Assembly (NCBI GenBank): GCA_913061505.1
Contig: CAJXSO010000015.1
Location: forward strand, 1 to 58,985
Origin: an uncultured Lutimaribacter sp.
GTDB taxonomy: Bacteria; Pseudomonadota; Alphaproteobacteria; Rhodobacterales; Rhodobacteraceae
DNA: 58,985 nt
Reading direction: 5' to 3'
The first letter of the stretch is position 1. Each line of letters starts with the position of its first letter. The position numbers and the translations under genes are program-made. The notes under the pieces are model-generated. The model ran no database searches. It was given only the letters and a program-made list of their open reading frames with translations, and had not been told where the DNA came from. Below are positions 52,131-58,985 of this stretch, piece after piece.

Positions 52131-53036
52131 CTAGTCTCCCAAAGCCACATTGCGAACCCGCCACCATTCATCGACGGCGGCCTCGCTCATTCGAATTGTT
52201 GGCCTGTCGGCCAGGCGCATATCAACCAGCGCCAAATCGCGTTCCAAAAGGTCTTGTGCCTTATGCATCAACAGCACCCGCTCCAGCGCCTGCACGGGCT
52301 GTTTTTGGGGCAGCTGAATGCGCTGCCCACGGTCCAGAACCAGATCCCAGCGGCGCTGGCTGATGCGCACAAGGCCGCGCACCCGGCTGCCCAAGGGGCC
52401 GGCCGCCCGCAACAGGGCCAAAGCCTCGGCTGCGGCTTGATCTGCGCCCTCGCCCGCCACCAATGGCAAGTCGGGATAGGCCGCGCGGGTTTCTGCCGGG
52501 CGCACAATGGCGCCGGTGTCGTCTAGCAGTTCCAGCCCCTCGCGGGTGCGCCAAACCAGGGCTGGTGTGCGTTCGACAATGCTGATCTGCAAGATGCCGC
52601 CATTGCGCACGAACACACGCGCCTCTTTGATCGCGGGCAGTTCACGCAAGGTCTGTAAAATCAGCGGCAAATCCAGCCCAAAGGACGATACCGGCAGATC
52701 CACCGGCATGATCTCGCGGATGTCGGCATCGACACTTTCGCTGGCGCCCTCGATCACCATCGCTTGCACCATAAATTCGGGGCGGTTGATCACCTGATCG
52801 CGCAGATCCAAGGCAAACAGGCGCAGCCCATCGCGGCGCTCTTCCTTGGCCAGATAGCCCAGCCCCAAGGCCGCGACCACCAGCAGCGGCAGGCCCGCGC
52901 GCAAAAACAACCGAAATGCCGGTGTCAGCATCAGACGTTGGCGCCGATACGACCAGCGCGATGGCGCCGGATCGGCCCGGCGGGCCGAGGGCCCAGGCTG
53001 GGCGCTACGGCGGGGGGCGCGGATTATCGGTTGCAT
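52131..53036 (-). CDS. ftsQ: Cell division protein FtsQ
   Basis: This 301-residue bitopic division protein has a cytoplasmic Pro/Arg-rich tail, a membrane helix ([20 protein letters not shown], ~45-65), a POTRA domain ([20 protein letters not shown]) and a beta domain. It is a scaffold linking the divisome with FtsB/FtsL. Start 53036 (GAGG 7 nt upstream) overlaps the ddl 3' end by 13 bp. Confidence 0.94.
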   Translation of the reverse strand: MQPIIRAPRRSAQPGPSARRADPAPSRWSYRRQRLMLTPAFRLFLRAGLPLLVVAALGLGYLAKEERRDGLRLFALDLRDQVINRPEFMVQAMVIEGASESVDADIREIMPVDLPVSSFGLDLPLILQTLRELPAIKEARVFVRNGGILQISIVERTPALVWRTREGLELLDDTGAIVRPAETRAAYPDLPLVAGEGADQAAAEALALLRAAGPLGSRVRGLVRISQRRWDLVLDRGQRIQLPQKQPVQALERVLLMHKAQDLLERDLALVDMRLADRPTIRMSEAAVDEWWRVRNVALGD

Positions 53037-53941
53037 GAGGCATCCTCGATCATCCAGCGGCAGAGCTGGCCAAAACTGATGCCAACCGCCTGTGCCTGCT
53101 CGGGCGTCAGCGACGTGGCGGTCATGCCGGGTTGGGTGTTGGTTTCCAACACCACCAACCCGCCCAGGCCATGGCGATCGTCCCAGCGAAAATCGGTGCG
53201 GCTGACACCGCGGCAACCCAGCACCTGATGGGCACGCAGCGCATGGGCCATGCAGGCATCGAAAATCTCGGCAGGCACATCGGCAGGCACCACATGATGC
53301 GAGCCGCCGGGCGTGTATTTGGCGCTGTAATCATACCAACCATCGGTGATGATTTCTGTCACCGTCAGTGGCCGGTCATCCATCACCGAAACGGTCAATT
53401 CGCGCCCGGGCGCATAGGCCTCGACCATCACAACATCGGGCATATCCGGCGCCATCACCGGGGCATTGGCCCCCTCGGCCACGATATAAACCCCCACGCT
53501 GGAGCCTTCGTTATAAGGCTTTACAACATAGGGCGGCGCCATCACATGGCCTGCCTGCACCGCATCTTTGCTGGCCAAGAGACTATCGAGCACAGGCAAG
53601 CCATGGGCGCGATAGACATCTTTGGTTTTTTGCTTGTCAATACACAAGGCCGAGGCCAGCACGCCCGAATGCGAATAGGGCAGGCCCAACCATTCCAGCA
53701 TGCCTTGCACGCAGCCATCTTCGCCCCAGCGGCCATGCAGGGCGTTCAAAACCACATCGGGCGCAATTTCTGACAGTTGCAGGGGCAAATCTGGCCCTGC
53801 ATCCACTTCGACCACCGCGAAGCCTTCTTCCCTAAGTGCCGCAGCGCATGCGCGCCCTGTGCTAAGCGACACCTCGCGCTCGGACGAGAGGCCACCCATA
53901 ATCACCGCCACTTTGGGGCTTGTCCTGCTCGACATTGCCAC
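53024..53941 (-). CDS. ddl: D-alanine--D-alanine ligase
   Basis: This 305-residue ATP-grasp enzyme makes the D-Ala-D-Ala dipeptide of peptidoglycan. Conserved parts are [18 protein letters not shown], the Ser/Tyr active-site loop [11 protein letters not shown] and the metal-binding [14 protein letters not shown] 53941 has GAGG 6 nt upstream; ATG 53935 is an alternative. Length is normal. Confidence 0.97.
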   Translation of the reverse strand: MAMSSRTSPKVAVIMGGLSSEREVSLSTGRACAAALREEGFAVVEVDAGPDLPLQLSEIAPDVVLNALHGRWGEDGCVQGMLEWLGLPYSHSGVLASALCIDKQKTKDVYRAHGLPVLDSLLASKDAVQAGHVMAPPYVVKPYNEGSSVGVYIVAEGANAPVMAPDMPDVVMVEAYAPGRELTVSVMDDRPLTVTEIITDGWYDYSAKYTPGGSHHVVPADVPAEIFDACMAHALRAHQVLGCRGVSRTDFRWDDRHGLGGLVVLETNTQPGMTATSLTPEQAQAVGISFGQLCRWMIEDASCNR

Positions 53942-53958
53942 CGTGTGCCTCTGTATGC

Positions 53959-53981
53959 GGGCCTGTTTCGGCCCTTTTTTT
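53959..53981 (+). terminator. Antisense intrinsic terminator inside the mur/fts operon
   Basis: On the plus strand GGGCC-TGTTTC-GGCCC is followed by seven T in the 60-bp murB/ddl gap. Every gene around it is on the minus strand, so the terminator faces antisense transcripts coming from ddl toward murB. Confidence 0.65.
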
Positions 53982-54001
53982 GTTAACCTGCAAGCGCCTG
54001 A

Positions 54002-54952
54002 TTATACAGCGCCCGTCTTTTTGCCTGCCGGGGCCGGTTCGCCGACCCTTCTGATCTCCCATTCTAGCGTGATACCGCTGGAATCGTAAACCTTTTTTCG
54101 CACCAATTCGCCAAGGTTTTCCAGATCTTGGGCGCTGGCTGTGCCCGTGTTGATTAAGAAATTGGGGTGTTTGGGGCTCATCTGTGCGCCACCCAGCGTG
54201 GCGCCACGCAAACCGGCGTCGTCGATCACCTTCCAGGCCTTTAGCGCGTGGCTGTCATCGGCCTGCCCGGTCGAGGAAAACCCCGCCGGGTTCCGAAAGG
54301 TTGAGCCGGCGCTGCGGTCTTTCGTGGGTTGGGTGGCATCGCGTTTGGCCAGTTGATCGGCCATGCGCGCAGCCAGGTCATCGGGCGCCCCACCGGGGCC
54401 TTTCAGCAGCACCGACACAATCACCCAATCATCAGGCAACACGCTGTGACGATAGGAAAATTTCAGGTCTTCGGCATAGAGCGTATGAGCCTTTCCCTGC
54501 CGGTCAATCACCCGCGCCTGTTGGAAAATATCGGCCATATAGCTGCCATAGCAGCCCGCATTCATGCGCACAGCCCCGCCAATGCTGCCGGGGATGGTGC
54601 GCAAAAATGTCAGGTCCATGCCCAATTCGGCCGCGCGCCGCGCCACATGCGCATCCAGGGCCGCCGCCCCCACGCGCAGGCCATCCGCCTCGGGGGTGAT
54701 GGTGTTAAACCCGCGCCCCAGCCGCACCACAACCGCCCGCAGGCCACCATCACGCACGATCAGGTTCGATCCGACGCCCATGGGAAAAACAGCGATTTCG
54801 GCGGGCAAGGCGGCCAAGAACTGTGCCAAATCGGCCTCGTCTGCGGGCTGAAACAGCCAATCCGCCGGCCCGCCCACCCGCAGCCAGGTTAGATCGGCCA
54901 GCGCGCGGTTTGGCGTCAGCGTGCCACGGCACGGGGGAAGGGGCTGGGTCAT
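54002..54952 (-). CDS. murB: UDP-N-acetylenolpyruvoylglucosamine reductase
   Basis: This 316-residue FAD enzyme reduces UDP-GlcNAc-enolpyruvate to UDP-MurNAc. FAD motifs are [21 protein letters not shown] and [19 protein letters not shown]. The catalytic Ser is in [10 protein letters not shown]. It belongs to the short (type II) MurB form. It lies between murC (45-bp gap) and ddl. Confidence 0.97.
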   Translation of the reverse strand: MTQPLPPCRGTLTPNRALADLTWLRVGGPADWLFQPADEADLAQFLAALPAEIAVFPMGVGSNLIVRDGGLRAVVVRLGRGFNTITPEADGLRVGAAALDAHVARRAAELGMDLTFLRTIPGSIGGAVRMNAGCYGSYMADIFQQARVIDRQGKAHTLYAEDLKFSYRHSVLPDDWVIVSVLLKGPGGAPDDLAARMADQLAKRDATQPTKDRSAGSTFRNPAGFSSTGQADDSHALKAWKVIDDAGLRGATLGGAQMSPKHPNFLINTGTASAQDLENLGELVRKKVYDSSGITLEWEIRRVGEPAPAGKKTGAV

Positions 54953-54997
54953 CTGGGCAAACCTTTCGCCAAAGGGGGCGCTATCGGGGCCACCGCC

Positions 54998-56398
54998 CTA
55001 GCCCTGCAGCCGCGCGGGCAGGCCATTGGCCCAGGTGCTGATCGTGCCCGCCCCAAGGCAGACCACCATATCACCGGGGCGGGCCTGTTCGCGCACAAGC
55101 CTTTCCAGATCGTCCTCGCTGGTCACTGCGCGGGCATGGCGGTGGCCATGGCGGATCAGCCCCGCCACCAGATCATCGCGGCTGGCGCCGGCGATGGGGG
55201 CCTCGCCCGCGGCGTAAACCTCGGCAATGCCCACAACATCGGCATCGTTGAAACAAGCGCAGAAATCTTCAAACAGGTTGGACAGGCGCGAAAAACGGTG
55301 GGGTTGATGCACTGCTATCACGCGCCCGTTCGTGGCCTGGCGGGCGGCGCGCAACACAGCGGCAATTTCCACCGGATGGTGGCCGTAATCATCGATGATC
55401 GTCACGCCATCCACCTCGCCCACCTTGGTAAAGCGGCGGTTCACCCCGCCAAAAGCTGCCAAAGCCTGACGGATTTCAGCGGTTTTCATGCCCAAATGCC
55501 GGGCCACAGCCACAGCCGCCAAGGCGTTGCTGACGTTATGATCGCCGGGCATAGGCAGGGTGCAGCCCTCGATTTTCACATCCTCGCCCTGCAGCCAGAT
55601 ATCAAAATGCGCCACCCCCGCCTGATAGCGCAGGTTCACCGCACGCACATCTGCCTGGGCGTTAAAGCCAAAGGTTACCACCCGCCGGTCGGTGATGCGC
55701 CCCACCAGCGCCTGCACCTCGGGGTGATCGGTGCAGCACACGGCAATGCCGTAAAACGGAATATTCGAGACGAAATCGTAAAACCCCTGGCGCAGGTTTT
55801 CGATACTGCCCCAATGCTCCATATGTTCTGGGTCGATATTGGTGACGATCGCAATCGTGGCCGGCAGGCGGTTGAAGGTGCCATCGCTTTCGTCGGCCTC
55901 AACCACCATCCATTCGCCCTGCCCCATCCGCGCATTCGAGCCATAGGCATGGATGATGCCACCATTCACAACCGTGGGGTCAATGCCACCCGCCACCAGC
56001 AATTCCGCCACCAAGGTGGTGGTGGTGGTTTTGCCATGGGTGCCCCCCACCGCGATGTTGGATTTCAGGCGCATCAGCTCGGCCAGCATCTCGGCGCGGC
56101 GCACCACGGGCAGGCCGCGGCGGCGGGCCTCGTCTAATTCCGGGTTGCCGGGTTTGATGGCCGAGGAAATCACCACCACTGTCGCATTTTCCAGGTTCTC
56201 GGCGCGTTGCCCCTCGAAAATGGTGGCGCCCATCGCCCCCAGACGATCGGTGATTTTGCTGGCCTTCAGATCCGAGCCCTGGATGGTATAGCCATGGTTC
56301 AGCAGCACCTCGGCAATGCCTGACATGCCAATGCCACCAATCCCCACAAAATGGATTGGGCCAACATCGGTGGGCAATTTGGTTGCAGCGGCATTCAT
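54998..56398 (-). CDS. murC: UDP-N-acetylmuramate--L-alanine ligase
   Basis: The 466-residue Mur ligase adds L-Ala to UDP-MurNAc. N-terminal UDP-binding [19 protein letters not shown] loop [10 protein letters not shown] (118-127); later [14 protein letters not shown] and [12 protein letters not shown]. It starts 3 bp after the murG stop. Confidence 0.98.
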   Translation of the reverse strand: MNAAATKLPTDVGPIHFVGIGGIGMSGIAEVLLNHGYTIQGSDLKASKITDRLGAMGATIFEGQRAENLENATVVVISSAIKPGNPELDEARRRGLPVVRRAEMLAELMRLKSNIAVGGTHGKTTTTTLVAELLVAGGIDPTVVNGGIIHAYGSNARMGQGEWMVVEADESDGTFNRLPATIAIVTNIDPEHMEHWGSIENLRQGFYDFVSNIPFYGIAVCCTDHPEVQALVGRITDRRVVTFGFNAQADVRAVNLRYQAGVAHFDIWLQGEDVKIEGCTLPMPGDHNVSNALAAVAVARHLGMKTAEIRQALAAFGGVNRRFTKVGEVDGVTIIDDYGHHPVEIAAVLRAARQATNGRVIAVHQPHRFSRLSNLFEDFCACFNDADVVGIAEVYAAGEAPIAGASRDDLVAGLIRHGHRHARAVTSEDDLERLVREQARPGDMVVCLGAGTISTWANGLPARLQG

Positions 56399-56401
56399 CG
56401 A

Positions 56402-57505
56402 TCAATTCCCTTTTTTATTGGCCAAGGCCTGCACCATATCTGCCAGCGTCGTTGCGGCATCAGGGTGCCCGGCCGATAGGGCCGCGCGGGCCATTTGCGT
56501 GGCGCCATCGGGGTTTGCCAAAACCAGCTCGATTTGCGCGGCCAGATCCTCGGGGGTGAGCCGGGCCTCGGGCACGACAATGGCCGCGCCGGTTTCGGCC
56601 AGCCCGCGGGCATTGGCGGTTTGGTGATCACCCGCCGCCGCAGCATAGGGGATCAAAATAGAGGGGCGGCCGATGATGGTCAGGTCAGCCACGCTTGAGG
56701 CGCCAGCGCGGCTGATTACCAACTGCGCCTCGCTCATGCGGCGGGGGATATCGGCAAAAAACGGGGCAATCTCGGCGGTGATGCCATGCTCGGCGTAATA
56801 GCGCGCCACCCGCTCGGCATCTTCGTCGCGGGCTTGATGGGCCACGCGCACGTGGCGCAACATTTCCATCGGCAGGGCGGCAATGGCCGGGGGCACGATA
56901 TCAGACAAGACCCGCGCGCCCTGGCTGCCGCCGATCACCAGCACCGACATCGGATAATCGCCCGGCGCGATATAGCCCGCGCCTTGGCGTTCGCGCACGC
57001 TGGCGCGCACCGGGTTGCCGGTGGGCACGCCTGTCACACCGTCGGGCAAAGCCGTGGGCCAGGTGCCGCAGGCAACCTGATCGACATGGCGGGCAAAAAT
57101 CTGGTTCACCCGGCCCAAAACGCCATTTTGCTCGTGGATCATGCGCGGCAGGCGCAGCACCCAAGCGGCCGCAAGCGCCGGGATCGAGGGGTAGCCGCCA
57201 AAGCCCACCACCACCGTCGGCCGGTTGCGCAGCATCCCCCAAAGCGCGCCCACACCCCCCGCAGCCAGCCGCACCGGCACCCCCAGCTTGGCCAGCACAC
57301 CGCCACGCGCAAATGTGCCGCTGGCGCTGATGGCCACCTCGACCGCATCGGGAAAGCCGCCTGCATAGCGCGCGCCGCGGGTGTCGGTTGACAGCTTCAC
57401 CCGCCAGCCCCGCGCCAGCATCTCTTCGGCCAGCGCTTGGGCCGGAAACATATGCCCCCCGGTGCCCCCGGCGGCGATCACCAACAATGGCGTGCGGTTG
57501 CCCAT
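56402..57505 (-). CDS. murG: MurG glycosyltransferase (lipid II synthesis)
   Basis: The 367-residue GT28 enzyme transfers GlcNAc to lipid I on the inner membrane face. Motifs: [19 protein letters not shown] at the N-terminus, [11 protein letters not shown] and [14 protein letters not shown] (UDP-sugar side). Start 57505 has GGAGGG 6 nt upstream. Confidence 0.97.
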   Translation of the reverse strand: MGNRTPLLVIAAGGTGGHMFPAQALAEEMLARGWRVKLSTDTRGARYAGGFPDAVEVAISASGTFARGGVLAKLGVPVRLAAGGVGALWGMLRNRPTVVVGFGGYPSIPALAAAWVLRLPRMIHEQNGVLGRVNQIFARHVDQVACGTWPTALPDGVTGVPTGNPVRASVRERQGAGYIAPGDYPMSVLVIGGSQGARVLSDIVPPAIAALPMEMLRHVRVAHQARDEDAERVARYYAEHGITAEIAPFFADIPRRMSEAQLVISRAGASSVADLTIIGRPSILIPYAAAAGDHQTANARGLAETGAAIVVPEARLTPEDLAAQIELVLANPDGATQMARAALSAGHPDAATTLADMVQALANKKGN

Positions 57506-57606
57506 GATCAACCCTCCAAATTCTTTGGCCGCTGCTTAGCCGCTGGCCGCGCGCCCTGCAACGCCCAGCAACGCCCAGCCCCAGGGCCCGGCGGCAAGGC
57601 GCCATA

Positions 57607-58773
57607 TCACCGGCGGCGCGCCCGCAACAAATCGCCGATCTCACCTTGTGGGCGCGTGCGCGTAAAGGCCAGCAGCATGCCCATGGCAATGCCCCCCGCA
57701 ATCAAGGACGAGCCGCCATAGCTGACAAAAGGCAAGGTCATGCCCTTGGCCGGCAACAGGCGCACCGCAACCCCCATATTGATCATCGCCTGCACCCCGA
57801 ACATACAGGCCAGCCCCGTGCCGCCCAGGCGGATGAACGGGTCACGCTCGTGCATCAAGCGCAAAAGCGAGCGCAGCACCACGCTGCCATAAAGCGCGAT
57901 GATCACCAGCACCAAAACCAGCCCATATTCTTCGGCGGCGACCGCGATAATGAAATCGGTATGCGCATCGGGCAAAGACCATTTCACCTGCCCCTCGCCC
58001 ACACCTACGCCGAAAAACCCACCCTCGCGGATGGCATTGGTGGCATAGCCAATTTGGGTGGTTGGGTCTACGTCTTGGCTGAGAAACCCATCAATGCGGC
58101 GCGCCACATGTTCCGAGTTTTGATAGGCAAATGTGCCCCCCAGCACCACTGCCACCGCCAGCCCCACCAGCAGCAGCATGGGCGCACCCGCCACGAAATA
58201 CATCACCGTCCAGCCAAACAGCACCAGCGAGGCCTGGCCAAAATCGGGCTGCATGGCCAGCATCAAAACGATCGCCACCATCAGCGCAAACGACCACAAC
58301 CGCCCCGGCGGGCCGCCAATTTCCTGGGCTGCGGCCATCATCCAGGCCGCCACCACCACAAAGACCGGCTTTAGAAATTCCGAGGGCTGGATGGCGGCAA
58401 AGCCCAAACTATACCAGCGCGTGGCGCCTTTGCCGAAATCGGTGCCCAAAAGCGGCAAAAACACCAAGGCCAGAAAGGCCGCCAGAAACCCCACAACCGC
58501 CAGGCGCCGCACCACCAGCGGGCTCAGCATCGAGGTGATCAGCATAGCCACCAAGGCCAGCCCACCAAAAACGGCCTGGCGCTGCACGTAGTGAAATGGA
58601 TCAAAGCCATTTTTCTCGGCCAAGGGCGGCGAGGCCGCCAGCCCCAGCAAGATCCCGATGCCAAAAAGGATCAGAATACAGGACATTGTCCATTTATCGA
58701 CGGTCCGCCACCATTTCGGCAGAACCGGCTCGCCGTCCCGTTGTGGGACTGCGCCGTACACCATTTCTGTCAT
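57607..58773 (-). CDS. ftsW: Septal peptidoglycan glycosyltransferase FtsW
   Basis: This 388-residue SEDS-family polymerase of the divisome has ten membrane helices. Conserved features are FAAIQPSEFLKPVFV, MQPDFGQASL and PFVSYGGSSLIAGGI. It needs FtsI as partner, which is not in this window. It is the first gene of the leftward run. Upstream is a divergent oxidoreductase instead of the murD/mraY genes that commonly precede ftsW, so the cluster is split here. Confidence 0.97.
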   Translation of the reverse strand: MTEMVYGAVPQRDGEPVLPKWWRTVDKWTMSCILILFGIGILLGLAASPPLAEKNGFDPFHYVQRQAVFGGLALVAMLITSMLSPLVVRRLAVVGFLAAFLALVFLPLLGTDFGKGATRWYSLGFAAIQPSEFLKPVFVVVAAWMMAAAQEIGGPPGRLWSFALMVAIVLMLAMQPDFGQASLVLFGWTVMYFVAGAPMLLLVGLAVAVVLGGTFAYQNSEHVARRIDGFLSQDVDPTTQIGYATNAIREGGFFGVGVGEGQVKWSLPDAHTDFIIAVAAEEYGLVLVLVIIALYGSVVLRSLLRLMHERDPFIRLGGTGLACMFGVQAMINMGVAVRLLPAKGMTLPFVSYGGSSLIAGGIAMGMLLAFTRTRPQGEIGDLLRARRR

Positions 58774-58917
58774 GCAAGCACCGCTCGTTGCCTGGGCGCC
58801 CCTTTCGGGGTCATTACCTACACTTTAGCGCGCAAAGCGCCCGCTGGCTAGGGGCAAAGCCCAAGCCATAGCCGCGCACCCCTTGCCAATTGCGCGATCT
58901 CAAGGCAAGCCCGGCGT

Positions 58918-58985
58918 ATGGATTATGATACAGTGATCATAGGGGCGGGCGCCGCAGGGCTGATGTGTGCAGCACATGCCGCAGG
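58918..58985 (+). CDS. FAD-dependent oxidoreductase (HI0933/BaiN-like), 5' fragment
   Basis: Only 22 codons are inside the window: MDYDTVIIGAGAAGLMCAAH is a dinucleotide-binding GxGxxG motif. The GAAGLMCA style matches the HI0933/BaiN family of flavoproteins. It is divergent from ftsW (144-bp gap). Confidence 0.75.
   Translation, partial: MDYDTVIIGAGAAGLMCAAHAA

Noticed and set aside
1-58985. tRNA/rRNA genes, CRISPR arrays, insertion sequences, prophage or attachment sites
   Set aside because: No intergenic gap contains a cloverleaf, regular spacer-repeat array, transposase or integrase; base composition looks uniform throughout.

Overview
The window is a gene-dense, high-GC stretch with no intergenic gap over 300 bp. 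It almost certainly comes from a Rhodobacteraceae (Roseobacter-type) alphaproteobacterium. The evidence is the ftsW-murG-murC-murB-ddl-ftsQ-ftsA-ftsZ-lpxC-bamD-recN order, a SAM-II riboswitch ahead of metZ, FolE2, the STSRG-type MetRS, and alphaproteobacterial regulatory words: a CtrA box TTAA-N7-TTAAC, a LexA box GAAC-N7-GAAC and an FNR-type box TTGA-N6-TCAA. I see no tRNA, rRNA, CRISPR array, insertion sequence or prophage.

Layout. 1-3.4 kb: three consecutive secreted proteins related to DUF11/repeat-type surface proteins (the last runs off the window), with a perfect CtrA box upstream. 3.7-7.9 kb: RND efflux permease and adaptor. 8.0-9.6 kb: a diguanylate cyclase with an HNOBA-like sensor half, translationally coupled to an H-NOX-like protein that lacks the heme-ligating histidine. 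9.8-11.8 kb: a non-pyrrolysine MttB-family methyltransferase and a small unknown protein. 11.8-14.9 kb: HAD phosphatase, MarR regulator, DUF3572 and a PleD-like diguanylate cyclase whose first receiver has lost its phosphoacceptor. 14.9-16.9 kb: EF-hand protein, ECF sigma factor, one-TM anti-sigma and a CnrX/Spy-like periplasmic sensor in one operon. 17.2-20.2 kb: DUF983, NUDIX, DMT transporter, fatty-acid desaturase. 20.3-26.8 kb: XRE regulator, then a carnitine-to-glycine-betaine module (fused carnitine dehydrogenase/thioesterase, DM13 protein, lipoprotein, BKACE cleavage enzyme) divergent from a GlxA/CdhR-type activator, then an aldo/keto reductase. 26.9-33.5 kb: DsrE protein, LexA-controlled ImuA-like gene, MFS transporter, metG, TrkH, DUF1127 and a low-complexity small protein. 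33.6-39.4 kb: folE2, metZ under a SAM-II attenuator, yciB, DMT transporter, unknown gene, ftsY. 39.6-45.1 kb: secreted unknown, PaaI-type thioesterase, metF/metR divergent pair, an orphan form-II CoxL-like molybdoenzyme subunit and a DUF6455 protein with an FNR-type box. 45.1-58.8 kb: recN, bamD, lpxC, ftsZ, ftsA, ftsQ, ddl, murB, murC, murG, ftsW. The last 68 bp open a FAD-dependent oxidoreductase.

How the genes fit together. Three themes recur. The first is one-carbon and methyl metabolism: metF, metR, metZ with SAM-II, metG, folE2, the MttB homologue, and carnitine degradation that yields the methyl donor betaine. The second is cyclic-di-GMP and envelope signalling: two diguanylate cyclases with unusual or degenerate sensor parts, and the ECF/anti-sigma/metal-sensor/EF-hand operon. 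The third is cell-envelope and division machinery. The most promising undescribed biology is the heme-less H-NOX/GGDEF pair, the EF-hand-ECF-CnrX-like operon, and the possibly CtrA-controlled DUF11 secreted operon.
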